DNA of 64,000 nt from Streptomyces sp. NBC_01571 (GTDB lineage: Bacteria; Actinomycetota; Actinomycetes; Streptomycetales; Streptomycetaceae). The translations under genes were made by a program, and so were the position numbers. Positions 39,803-47,671 of this stretch are shown one piece after another. The notes below the pieces were generated by a model. That model made no database searches. It was not told the origin of the DNA and saw only the letters and a list, made by a program, of their open reading frames with translations. How positions within the stretch are numbered: the stretch's first letter is position 1; each line of letters begins with the position of its first letter. Where the stretch lies: the NCBI RefSeq assembly GCF_026339875.1, contig NZ_JAPEPZ010000001.1, positions 7,688,001 to 7,752,000 of the forward strand. Reading direction: 5' to 3'.

Positions 39803-39810
39803 CACCTCCT
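39803..39810 (-). promoter_or_regulatory. strong ribosome binding site AGGAGGTG for ssuB
   Basis: A full Shine-Dalgarno match 6 nt before the ATG at 39796 decides the ssuB start. Confidence 0.7.
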
Positions 39811-39832
39811 GGGAACTCATCGGGATCCGGGC

Positions 39833-40945
39833 CTACTTGACGCCGAGACCGGCGTCGTCGACGGTGCTCTGCCCCTCGGCCTTGAGGACCTTGTTCAGCA
39901 GGGTGAGGTCGTAGATGCCCGTGAGGGTGGGCTTCTCCAGCAGACCGGCCTTCACCGCGTGGTCCGCCTCGGTGTTGAGGGTGGACGCCAGCGGGTCGTC
40001 GGTGACCTGGATGGACTTCCAGGCCGGGTCGAGCACATCGGCCGGCAGCGCCTTGCCGGAGTCGGCCTCCAGCTGCTTGTTCGCCGCCGCCTTCGCCTCG
40101 TCCGGGTTGGCGTTGATCCACTTGTTGGTGTCGACCGAGGCCTTCAGCACGGCCTCGACGGCCTTCGGGTGCTCCTTGAGGAACTTCTGCGACACGATGA
40201 TGTTCGTGATCACGAACTTCTTGTCGGGCCACAGGTCCCGCTCGTCGAGCAGCACCTTGCCGCCCTCGGCGACCAGCTTTGACGCGGTCGGCTCCGGCAC
40301 CCAGGCGCCGTCGATGGAGCCGGACTTGTAGGCGTCCGGGGTGATCTTGTTGTCCGTGCGGACCACCGAGACGTCGCCCTTGCCGCTCTGCGGGTCGACC
40401 TTCCAGCCCTGCTCCGCGGCCCAGTTGAGGAACGCGACGTCCTGCGTGTTGCCGAGCTGCGGGGTCGCGATCTTCTTGCCCTTGACGTCCTTCAGGGACT
40501 TGATCTTCTTCGGGTCGACCACGAGCTTCACGCCACCGGACGCCGAACCGCCGATGATGCGCAGGTTCTTCCCGGCGGACTTGGTGTAGCCGTTGATGGC
40601 CGGCGAGGGACCGATCCAGCCGATGTCGATCGAGCCCGAGTTCAGCGCCTCGATCTCGCTGGGACCGGCATTGAAGATCTGGTACTTGGCCTGCGTGGCG
40701 CCGAGCTCCTTCTGGAAGTAGCCCTTCTGGTTGGCCACGAGCGCGGTCGCGTGCGTCAGGTTGCCGAAGTAGCCGATCTTCACGGAGTCGAGGCCGTCGA
40801 TCTTCTTGGACCCGGCGGCGACCTTCGCCTTCGAGCTGTCGTCCTTGGACTCGGAGCCGTAGCTGCACGCGGCGAGGGCGAGCAGCGGGAGTGCGACGGC
40901 GGCGGCTGTGCCACGGCGTGCGAGGGTGGAGCGGATGGCAGGCAC
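39833..40945 (-). CDS. ssuA: sulfonate/taurine-type ABC substrate-binding lipoprotein
   Basis: 370 residues. The signal peptide ends in the lipobox LALAAC, so the mature protein is lipid-anchored. The SsuA/TauA-like periplasmic-binding fold is seen in VKIGYFGNLTHATALVANQ, FNAGPSEIEALNSGSIDIG and GAWVPEPTASKL. The start is GTG 40945 with AGGAAAG upstream; the upstream extension is not a signal peptide. First gene of the transporter unit. Confidence 0.92.
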   Translation of the reverse strand: MPAIRSTLARRGTAAAVALPLLALAACSYGSESKDDSSKAKVAAGSKKIDGLDSVKIGYFGNLTHATALVANQKGYFQKELGATQAKYQIFNAGPSEIEALNSGSIDIGWIGPSPAINGYTKSAGKNLRIIGGSASGGVKLVVDPKKIKSLKDVKGKKIATPQLGNTQDVAFLNWAAEQGWKVDPQSGKGDVSVVRTDNKITPDAYKSGSIDGAWVPEPTASKLVAEGGKVLLDERDLWPDKKFVITNIIVSQKFLKEHPKAVEAVLKASVDTNKWINANPDEAKAAANKQLEADSGKALPADVLDPAWKSIQVTDDPLASTLNTEADHAVKAGLLEKPTLTGIYDLTLLNKVLKAEGQSTVDDAGLGVK

Positions 40946-40982
40946 GGGAGGCTTTCCTCTCGTTGGCCCGGCGGTCACGGTT

Positions 40983-41075
40983 TCAGTTCGTGGCCGGGAG
41001 GTCGGCAGGTCTTCGGACGCTCAGGCTGTGGGGGGACGGGGCGCGCAGGCAGTGCGCGTACGTCACTTCGCACAT
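40983..41075 (-). CDS. possible 30-codon ORF upstream of ssuA
   Basis: A short ORF starting MCEVTYAHCLRAPSPHS, with Cys at codons 2 and 9, ending 37 nt before the ssuA start. Its ATG overlaps the end of the next short ORF in another frame. It could be a leader peptide sensing Cys, but it lacks the HVDL pattern of known actinobacterial sulfur leaders. Low confidence. Confidence 0.25.
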   Translation of the reverse strand: MCEVTYAHCLRAPSPHSLSVRRPADLPATN

Positions 41076-41167
41076 CGCGCCACCCCGCCCTGCCCGCTGC
41101 CGAGGGCGCCGCTGCCGACGCGGCCGCCCTCCTTGGCGAACGTCGAGTAGAAGTCGGTGGATGTCAT
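41063..41167 (-). CDS. possible 34-codon ORF directly after cysN
   Basis: An ATG one base after the cysN stop opens MTSTDFYSTFAKEGGRVGSG, continuing Gly-rich to codon 34 with one Cys near the end. The tight coupling to cysN favours translation. No homology is recognised. It may be a small protein, or a chance ORF in the 223-bp cysN-ssuA spacer. Confidence 0.35.
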   Translation of the reverse strand: MTSTDFYSTFAKEGGRVGSGALGSGQGGVARCAK

Positions 41168-41168
41168 G

Positions 41169-42524
41169 TCAGAAGTCCCACCCGTCGTCGTCGCCCTCGT
41201 CCTTGACCGGCTGCGGCGCGGCGAAGGACTCGCCGACCATGCCCGCGGTGAGCGTGGTGCCGTCCGCGGGGTCGATCAGGATGAACGCGCCGGTGCGCCG
41301 GGAGTCCGCGTACGAGTCGAGCGGAAGCGGCTCGGCGGTACGGATCTTGACGCGGCCGATGTCGTTGGCGACGAGCCGGCCCGGGTGCGGATGCAGCGAG
41401 AGGTCGTCCAGCGTCAGCCGGGACGGGATGTCCTTGACGATCGCCTTGACCGTGCGGGTGCCGTGCTTGAGCAGGACCCGGTGGCCGACCGTGAGCGGCT
41501 GGTCCGCCACGTGGCACACCGTCGCCTCGACGTCCTGGGTGGTCGGGGGCGCGTCCTTGCTCGGTACGAGCAGGTCACCGCGCGAGATGTCGATGTCGTC
41601 CGCCAGCAGCAGGGTCACCGACTGCGGGGTCCACGCGATGTCGACCGGTGTGCCCAGCAGATCGATTCCGGCGACCTTCGAGGTGCGCCCGGAGGGCAGC
41701 ACGGTCACGCTCTCCCCGACGCGGAAGGTACCGGCCGCGATCTGACCGGCGTACCCCCGGTAGTCGGGGTGCTCGGCGCTCTGCGGGCGGATCACGTACT
41801 GCACGGGCAGCCGTGCGTGGCAGTGCGCCAGGTCGTGGCTCACCGGGACCGTCTCCAGGTGCTCCAGGACCGTCGGGCCGCCGTACCAGTCCATGTTCGC
41901 GGACGGTTCCACCACGTTGTCGCCGGCGAGCGCCGAGATCGGGATCGCGGTGATCTCCGGAACGCCCAGCTCGGAGGCGTACGCCGTGAACTCCTCGGCG
42001 ATCGCCGCGAAGACGGACTCCTGGTAGGCGACGAGGTCCATCTTGTTGACGGCGAGGACGACGTGCGGGACGCGCAGGAGCGCGGCGACGGCGGCATGGC
42101 GCCGGGTCTGCTCGATGACGCCGTTGCGGGCGTCGACCAGGACGACGGCCAGGTCGGCGGTCGAGGCGCCGGTGACCATGTTCCGGGTGTACTGCACATG
42201 GCCCGGGGTGTCGGCCAGGATGAACCGGCGGCGCGCGGTGGCGAAGTACCGGTAGGCGACGTCGATCGTGATGCCCTGCTCCCGCTCGGCGCGCAGGCCG
42301 TCGGTGAGCAGCGCGAGGTCGGGGGCGTCCTGGCCGCGGTCGGCCGATACCCGCTCCACGGCCTCCAGTTGGTCCGTCAGAATCGACTTGGAGTCGTGCA
42401 GCAGACGGCCCACGAGGGTGGACTTGCCGTCGTCGACGGAGCCCGCGGTGGCGAAGCGCAGCAGCGTGGTCGCCGACAACTGCTCGACCGACAACGGCTC
42501 GGTGGGTTCGGTGGCGCTCGTCAT
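41169..42524 (-). CDS. cysN: sulfate adenylyltransferase subunit 1 (GTPase)
   Basis: 451 residues. Regulatory GTPase subunit of ATP sulfurylase, which with CysD makes adenosine 5'-phosphosulfate (APS). G motifs: GSVDDGKST (28-36), DTPGH (105-109) and NKMD (160-163). The C-terminal beta-barrel domains are of the EF-Tu type. There is no fused CysC domain; that kinase is encoded separately upstream. ATG lies 2 nt after the cysD stop. Confidence 0.96.
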   Translation of the reverse strand: MTSATEPTEPLSVEQLSATTLLRFATAGSVDDGKSTLVGRLLHDSKSILTDQLEAVERVSADRGQDAPDLALLTDGLRAEREQGITIDVAYRYFATARRRFILADTPGHVQYTRNMVTGASTADLAVVLVDARNGVIEQTRRHAAVAALLRVPHVVLAVNKMDLVAYQESVFAAIAEEFTAYASELGVPEITAIPISALAGDNVVEPSANMDWYGGPTVLEHLETVPVSHDLAHCHARLPVQYVIRPQSAEHPDYRGYAGQIAAGTFRVGESVTVLPSGRTSKVAGIDLLGTPVDIAWTPQSVTLLLADDIDISRGDLLVPSKDAPPTTQDVEATVCHVADQPLTVGHRVLLKHGTRTVKAIVKDIPSRLTLDDLSLHPHPGRLVANDIGRVKIRTAEPLPLDSYADSRRTGAFILIDPADGTTLTAGMVGESFAAPQPVKDEGDDDGWDF

Positions 42525-42526
42525 GA

Positions 42527-43477
42527 CTAGAAGTACCCCTCGCGCTTGCGGTCTTCCATCGCCGCTTCGGACATCTTGTCGTCGGCGCGGGTGGCGCCCC
42601 GCTCGGTGAGCCGGGAGGCGGCGATCTCGGCGATCACGGCGTCCAGCGTGGTCGCGTCGGAGTCGACGGCGCCCGTGCAGGACATGTCGCCGACGGTGCG
42701 GTAGCGGACCTGCCGCTTCTCGACCGTCTCGCTCTCCTTCGGGCCGCCCCACTCGCCGGCGGTCAGCCACATGCCGGCGCGCTGGAAGACCTCGCGCTCG
42801 TGCGCGAAGTAGATCTCGGGGAGTTCGATGTGCTCGCGGGCTATGTACTGCCAGACGTCCAGCTCGGTCCAGTTGGAGAGGGGGAAGACGCGGACGTGTT
42901 CGCCGGGTGCGTGGCGGCCGTTGTAGAGCTGCCACAGCTCGGGACGCTGACGGCGCGGGTCCCACTGGGAGAACTCGTCGCGCAGGGAGAAGACGCGTTC
43001 CTTGGCGCGGGCCTTCTCCTCGTCGCGGCGTCCGCCGCCGAACACGGCGTCGAAGCGCTCCGTCTGGATCTTCTCGGTCAGCGGCACGGTCTGCAGGGGG
43101 TTGCGGGTGCCGTCCGGACGCTCCTTGAGGACGCCGCGGTCGATGTAGTCCTGTACGGAGGCGACGTGCAGGCGCAGGCCGTGGGCGGCCACCGTGCGGT
43201 CGCGGTACTCCAGGACCTCCGGGAAGTTGTGTCCGGTGTCGACGTGCAGCAGGGAGAAGGGGACGGGCGCGGGGGCGAAGGCCTTCAGCGCCAGGTGCAG
43301 CATGACGATGGAGTCCTTGCCGCCGGAGAAGAGGACCACCGGCCGCTCGAACTCGCCCGCGACCTCGCGGAAGATGTGCACCGCCTCGGACTCCAGCGCG
43401 TCCAGGTGGGACAGCGCGTACGGGCCGGCGTCCTCCGAGTCGCCGGCCGCCTCGGACACAGTGGCTGCGGTCGTCAT
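42527..43477 (-). CDS. cysD: sulfate adenylyltransferase subunit 2
   Basis: 316 residues. The PP-loop SGGKDS (51-56) binds ATP, and the protein catalyses APS formation from ATP and sulfate with CysN. The later DEKARAKERVFSLRDEFSQWDP region is characteristic. The ATG overlaps the cysC stop by 4 bp (ATGA), showing one operon. Confidence 0.96.
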   Translation of the reverse strand: MTTAATVSEAAGDSEDAGPYALSHLDALESEAVHIFREVAGEFERPVVLFSGGKDSIVMLHLALKAFAPAPVPFSLLHVDTGHNFPEVLEYRDRTVAAHGLRLHVASVQDYIDRGVLKERPDGTRNPLQTVPLTEKIQTERFDAVFGGGRRDEEKARAKERVFSLRDEFSQWDPRRQRPELWQLYNGRHAPGEHVRVFPLSNWTELDVWQYIAREHIELPEIYFAHEREVFQRAGMWLTAGEWGGPKESETVEKRQVRYRTVGDMSCTGAVDSDATTLDAVIAEIAASRLTERGATRADDKMSEAAMEDRKREGYF

Positions 43478-44040
43478 GCGAGACCCCTTTCGGTGAGCAG
43501 CGCATGCAGCGCGGCCGCGGACTCCTGCACGGACTGGGTGTGCGACTCGATGCGCAGATCGGGCGACTCGGGCTCCTCGTAGGGATCGTCGACGCCGGTC
43601 AGCCCCGAGATCTCGCCCGCGGCCTGCTTGGCGTACAGCCCCTTCACATCACGTACCGAACAGACCTCGACCGGGGTCGCCACATGGACCTCCAGATACG
43701 TGGTGCCACCGGCCCGGTGCCGCCCCCGCACCGCCTCACGGCTGTCCGCGTACGGCGCGATCACCGGCACCAGCGCCTTGACGCCGTTGCGCGAGAGGAG
43801 TTCGGCGAGGAAACCGATGCGCCGTACGTTGGTGTCGCGGTCGGCGCGCGAGAAGCCGAGGCCCGACGAGAGGAACTCGCGGATCTCGTCCCCGTCGAGC
43901 ACCTCGACGCGGTGGCCCTCCTCGCGCAGCCGGCCGGCCAGCTCGTACGCGATGGTGGTCTTGCCGGCACTCGGCAGACCCGTGAGCCAGATCGTGGCTC
44001 CGGTCACTTGGTTCTCCTGGTTCTCCGCGATCTCGGTCAT
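43474..44040 (-). CDS. cysC: adenylyl-sulfate kinase
   Basis: 188 residues. Walker A GLPSAGKTT (21-29), DGDEIREFLSSGLGFSRADRD and the FAELLSRNG helix are typical of APS kinase, which makes PAPS. In a pathway with an APS-type reductase this kinase may mainly supply PAPS for sulfation, and it is intact. The ATG lies 2 nt from the cysH stop; its stop overlaps cysD. Confidence 0.95.
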   Translation of the reverse strand: MTEIAENQENQVTGATIWLTGLPSAGKTTIAYELAGRLREEGHRVEVLDGDEIREFLSSGLGFSRADRDTNVRRIGFLAELLSRNGVKALVPVIAPYADSREAVRGRHRAGGTTYLEVHVATPVEVCSVRDVKGLYAKQAAGEISGLTGVDDPYEEPESPDLRIESHTQSVQESAAALHALLTERGLA

Positions 44041-44042
44041 GG

Positions 44043-44762
44043 TCAGCCGTGCAACCCGCATTCGGTCTTGGAACGTCCCGCCCAGCGGCCGGCGCGCGCG
44101 TCCTCGCCCTCCAGAACACGGCGGGTGCAGGGCGCGCAGCCGACGGAGGCGTAACCGTCGGTCAGCAGCGGGTTCGTGAGCACGCCGTGCTCGGCGACGT
44201 AGGCGTCCACGTCGTCCTGCGTCCAGCGGGCGATCGGTGAGATCTTGACCTTCTGCCGCTTCTCGTCCCAGCCCACGACCGGGGTGTTCGCCCGGGTGGG
44301 GGACTCGTCCCGGCGCAGCCCCGTGGCCCAGGCGTCGTACGACGTCAGGCCCTCTTCGAGGGGCTTGACCTTGCGCAGGGCGCAGCACAGGTCCGGGTCG
44401 CGGTCGTGCAGCGCGGGCCCGTACTCGGCGTCCTGTTCGGCGACCGTCCGCCGGGGGGTGAGGGTGATGACGTTGACGTCCATCACCGCCTCGACCGCGT
44501 CCCGGGTGCCGATGGTCTCGGGGAAGTGGTAACCGGTGTCGAGGAAGACCACGTCGACCGGACCGCCGTCGGGCCTGGCGCGGGAGGCGAGATGGGCGAC
44601 GACCGCGTCCTCCATGGAGGAGGTCACGCAGAACTTCCCGCCGAAGGTGTCCACCGCCCACTGGAGGATCTCCAGGGCCGACGCGTCCTCGAGGTCGCGC
44701 CCGGCCTGTTCGGCGATGCTCCTCAAGTCCTCGGTGCCGCGGTCTTCCTGAACGGTCGTCAT
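44043..44762 (-). CDS. cysH: assimilatory APS/PAPS reductase
   Basis: 239 residues. Cys126-Cys127 and Cys209-x-x-Cys212 form the [4Fe-4S] ligand pattern of APS reductases, with the catalytic Cys235 in the C-terminal ECGLHG. E. coli PAPS reductase lacks the CC/CxxC cluster, so this enzyme probably uses APS. It reduces it to sulfite with thioredoxin. The ATG overlaps the zinc-ribbon gene stop by 4 bp. Confidence 0.95.
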   Translation of the reverse strand: MTTVQEDRGTEDLRSIAEQAGRDLEDASALEILQWAVDTFGGKFCVTSSMEDAVVAHLASRARPDGGPVDVVFLDTGYHFPETIGTRDAVEAVMDVNVITLTPRRTVAEQDAEYGPALHDRDPDLCCALRKVKPLEEGLTSYDAWATGLRRDESPTRANTPVVGWDEKRQKVKISPIARWTQDDVDAYVAEHGVLTNPLLTDGYASVGCAPCTRRVLEGEDARAGRWAGRSKTECGLHG

Positions 44763-44965
44763 ATCTCGTCCCCTCCGCCTTCGTCGCGCCGGGCGTTCCC
44801 CGTCCGGGAGGCGCGGTTCACGCCTTGGGCCAGCAGCCCGAGGAACTTCAGCTGGAAGGCTCGGTTGCACGCCGCGCATTCCCACGCGCCGTGGCCCTGT
44901 TCGCTGGGGCGCAGGTCCTCGTCCCCGCAGTACGGGCAGTAGAACGGCGCGGCGCGCTCGCTCAT
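44759..44965 (-). CDS. small zinc-ribbon protein in the sulfur operon
   Basis: 68 residues with CPYC near position 10 and CAAC near 30, a four-Cys zinc-ribbon knuckle, then a basic/acidic tail. It is coupled to sir (4-bp overlap) and to cysH (4-bp overlap), so it is made together with both. The role is unknown; a scaffold or regulator of sulfite reduction would fit. I do not recognise a named family. Confidence 0.85.
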   Translation of the reverse strand: MSERAAPFYCPYCGDEDLRPSEQGHGAWECAACNRAFQLKFLGLLAQGVNRASRTGNARRDEGGGDEI

Positions 44966-46656
44966 GACAGGTCCTCCTCGGAGGCCCGGGAAGCCCAGGT
45001 GGCGAAGCGCTCGCCGTCCGCGCGCTGCGCCTGGAAGCGCTTGAGGACCCGCTCGACGTAGTCGGGTAGCTCGTCCGAGGTGACCTTGAGGCCGCGGACC
45101 TTGCGGCCGAAGCCGGCCTCCAGGCCGAGCGCGCCGCCCAGGTGCACCTGGAAGCCCTCGACCTGCTCGCCCCGGTCGTCGAGGACCAGCTGGCCCTTGA
45201 GACCGATGTCCGCGACCTGGATGCGCGCGCAGGCGTTCGGGCAGCCGTTGACGTTGATGGTGATCGGCTCTTCGAACTCGGGGAGACGGCGTTCGAGCTC
45301 GTCGATCAGGGAGGCACCGCGCGCCTTGGTCTCGACGATCGCGAGCTTGCAGTACTCGATACCGGTGCAGGCCATCGTGCCGCGCCGGAAGGGGGAGGGC
45401 CGGGCGGTCAGGCCGAGGGCTTCGAGACCCTCCACCAGCGACTCGACCCGGCTCTCCTCGACGTCGAGCACGATCATCTTCTGCTCGACGGTGGTGCGCA
45501 GCCGGCCGGAGCCGTGGGCCCCCGCCAGCTCGGCGATCTTGGTGAGGGTGGTGCCGTCCACCCGGCCGACGCGCGGGGCGAAGCCGACGTAGAAGTTGCC
45601 GTCCTGCTGCCGGTGCACGCCGACGTGGTCGCGCCAGCGGGCGACGGGCTGCTCGGGCGCGGGGCCGTCGACCAGCTTGCGCTCCAGGTACTCGTCCTCC
45701 AGGATCTGCCGGAACTTCTCCACGCCCCAGTCGGCGACCAGGAACTTCAGGCGGGCGCGGGTGCGCAGCCGGCGGTAGCCGTAGTCGCGGAAGATCGAGA
45801 TGACGCCCTCGTAGACGTCCGGGACCTCGTCCAGCGGGACCCAGGCGCCGAGGCGCTGTCCGATCTTCGGGTTGGTCGAGAGACCGCCGCCGACCCAGAG
45901 GTCGAAGCCGGGGCCGTGCTCGGGGTGGTTCACGCCGACGAACGCGATGTCGTTGATCTCGTGTGCCACGTCCAGCAGCGGCGAGCCGGAGATCGCGGAC
46001 TTGAACTTGCGGGGCAGGTTCGAGAAGTCCTTGTTGCCGATGATCCGGCGGTGGATCTCGTCGATCGCGGGGGTGCCGTCGATGATCTCGTCCTCGGCGA
46101 TCCCGGCGACGGGCGAGCCGAGGATGACGCGCGGGGTGTCACCGCAGGCCTCGGTCGTGGACAGGCCCACGGCCTCCAGACGGTTCCAGATCTCCGGGAC
46201 GTCCTCGATGCGGATCCAGTGGTACTGCACGTTCTGCCGGTCGGTGAGGTCGGCGGTGCCGCGCGCGAACTCCTGCGAGATCTCGCCGATGACGCGCAGT
46301 TGGTCGGTGGTGAGCCGGCCGCCGTCGATACGGACGCGCAGCATGAAGTACTTGTCGTCCAGCTCCTCCGGTTCGAGGATCGCGGTCTTGCCGCCGTCGA
46401 TCCCGGGCTTGCGCTGGGTGTACAGCCCCCACCAGCGCATCCGACCGCGGAGGTCGTTGGGGTCGATCGAGTCGAAGCCCCGCTTGGAGTAGATCGTCTC
46501 AATGCGTGTCCGCACGTTGAGACCGTCGTCGTCCTTCTTGAACTGTTCGTTCCCGTTGAGCGGGGTGAAGTGACCCACGGCCCACTGCCCCTCACCGCGG
46601 TGACGGCTCACCTTGCGGCGGGGCGCGGCGTCGGGATTCTGCGGGGTGGCGGCCAT
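44962..46656 (-). CDS. sir: ferredoxin-dependent sulfite reductase
   Basis: 564 residues. Reduces sulfite to sulfide with six electrons. The sirohaem/[4Fe-4S] ligands are C430 and C436 (CTGIEYC) and C472 and C476 (NGCPNAC). Two ferredoxin-like half domains surround it (RQNVQYHWIRIEDVPEIW, then TVEQKMIVLDVEE). Nitrite reductases are close relatives, but the cysH-cysN context argues for sulfite. GAAGGACG lies upstream of the ATG. First structural gene of the operon, behind a leader peptide. Confidence 0.95.
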   Translation of the reverse strand: MAATPQNPDAAPRRKVSRHRGEGQWAVGHFTPLNGNEQFKKDDDGLNVRTRIETIYSKRGFDSIDPNDLRGRMRWWGLYTQRKPGIDGGKTAILEPEELDDKYFMLRVRIDGGRLTTDQLRVIGEISQEFARGTADLTDRQNVQYHWIRIEDVPEIWNRLEAVGLSTTEACGDTPRVILGSPVAGIAEDEIIDGTPAIDEIHRRIIGNKDFSNLPRKFKSAISGSPLLDVAHEINDIAFVGVNHPEHGPGFDLWVGGGLSTNPKIGQRLGAWVPLDEVPDVYEGVISIFRDYGYRRLRTRARLKFLVADWGVEKFRQILEDEYLERKLVDGPAPEQPVARWRDHVGVHRQQDGNFYVGFAPRVGRVDGTTLTKIAELAGAHGSGRLRTTVEQKMIVLDVEESRVESLVEGLEALGLTARPSPFRRGTMACTGIEYCKLAIVETKARGASLIDELERRLPEFEEPITINVNGCPNACARIQVADIGLKGQLVLDDRGEQVEGFQVHLGGALGLEAGFGRKVRGLKVTSDELPDYVERVLKRFQAQRADGERFATWASRASEEDLS

Positions 46657-46789
46657 GGTTGATACGTCCTTCGGGACTGCGGGACAGGAAGGAGGGCGCT
46701 CTGGGGCACGCGCATGGGCACGTACGGAAGTACGCGCGCACCATTGCGTGGAGAGAGGCGAAGGGGGAATGCCGGCTCGGCCGGGGCTG

Positions 46790-46849
46790 TCAGCTCACCG
46801 GACAGATGGCGCTGGACATGCGGCCGAGGTCGACGTGCCGCCGACTCAC
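46790..46849 (-). CDS. sulfur-type leader peptide (SRRHVDLGRMSSAICPVS)
   Basis: A 19-residue peptide from GTG. It matches the pattern of actinobacterial putative leader peptides found upstream of sulfur genes (RHVDL-x-R-x-SSAxC). The Cys codon TGT is the 16th codon. A GC hairpin starts 6 nt after the stop and sir begins 133 nt downstream. The peptide probably senses cysteinyl-tRNA during translation and controls the operon. Confidence 0.65.
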   Translation of the reverse strand: MSRRHVDLGRMSSAICPVS

Positions 46850-46925
46850 CAAGGCAATTCCAGTTCCAGACATGACGGAAGCGTGTCACGGGCATCTCGG
46901 GGGAGTCCACCGTCATCCATCATGT

Positions 46926-46939
46926 GGACAACCTTGTCC
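46926..46939. promoter_or_regulatory. inverted repeat GGACAA-CC-TTGTCC, candidate operator
   Basis: Six-bp arms around two bases, 77 bp upstream of the leader peptide start. It could bind a dimeric regulator of the sulfur operon. The regulator is not in this window. Confidence 0.45.
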
Positions 46940-47003
46940 CGAGCGATGAGACATGGGTGGTATCGGTCACTCGGTCGGCCCTTCCGGACCCCGCCGCGGC
47001 GGG

Positions 47004-47576
47004 TCAGACCGTCCGCGCTCCGGGCCAGGGGCCGGGGGCGGCCACGTCCGGCTTCTCCTCGACCTCGGTCTCGAAGAGCTTGAACCCGCGCCGCAGGTAG
47101 TTGTCCATGGCGTGCTCCCCGTCCTGGCTGCAGGTGTGCAGCCAGACCCGCTTGGTCTCGGCCCGGCCCGGCACCCGCTCCGCCAGGTCCCAGGCCCGCG
47201 CGACCCCGTGCGAGAGGAGGTGACCGCCGATGCGCCGGCCGCGGAAGGCGGGGATCAGGCCGAAGTAGACGATCTCCACGACGCCGTCGTCCTGCGGTTC
47301 CAGCTCGACATAGCCCGCCGGCGTCCCCCGGTCGTAGGCGACCCAGGTCTCCACGCCCGGCCGGTCCAGGAACCGCTCCCACTCCGCGTACGTCCAGCCC
47401 AGCCGGTCGGTCCAGCGGACGTCGGCGCCGACCGAGGCGTACAGGAAGCGGCTGAACTCGGGCGAGGAGACCTCGGCGCGCACGATCCGGACGTCTCCGT
47501 CGGGCGCGGCCGCGGGGAGCAGGTCGGTCGGGGCCGTCTGCTCCAGGGACCAGGTGGTCACAGTGACGTTGCTCAT
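47004..47576 (-). CDS. GNAT family N-acetyltransferase
   Basis: 190 residues. The acetyl-CoA site is VVEIVYFGLIPAFRGRRIGGHLLS, with the R/Q-x-x-G-x-G/A pattern, and a C-terminal RVWLHTCSQDGEHAMDNYLRRGF. The substrate is unknown. The ATG at 47576 opens the real protein; the longer frame upstream is a shadow of the secreted-protein gene. It lies 95 bp downstream of that gene's stop. Confidence 0.92.
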   Translation of the reverse strand: MSNVTVTTWSLEQTAPTDLLPAAAPDGDVRIVRAEVSSPEFSRFLYASVGADVRWTDRLGWTYAEWERFLDRPGVETWVAYDRGTPAGYVELEPQDDGVVEIVYFGLIPAFRGRRIGGHLLSHGVARAWDLAERVPGRAETKRVWLHTCSQDGEHAMDNYLRRGFKLFETEVEEKPDVAAPGPWPGARTV

Positions 47577-47671
47577 GAGGTCAGGGAACCATGGCCGCTC
47601 GGCCCCCTCCAAAAGGCGGACCCCGCCGCCCCCGCTGGGGACACCCGGGACGGACGTCGCCCGGTGCGGCC

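Larger units (their letters stand above)
46657..47003. promoter_or_regulatory. sir operon leader region
   Basis: A 347-bp spacer between sir and the upstream GNAT gene. It holds a leader peptide ORF (46790-46849), a short GC hairpin 46772-46784 (CCGGC/GCCGG, 3-nt loop) just after its stop, and an inverted repeat at 46926-46939. Promoter elements are not clear. Attenuation or translational control by the peptide is likely. Confidence 0.5.

Noticed and set aside
42907..43128. Arg-rich plus-strand frames over the cys genes
   Set aside because: They run antisense to cysD and have the Arg/Pro/Gly composition of shadow frames.
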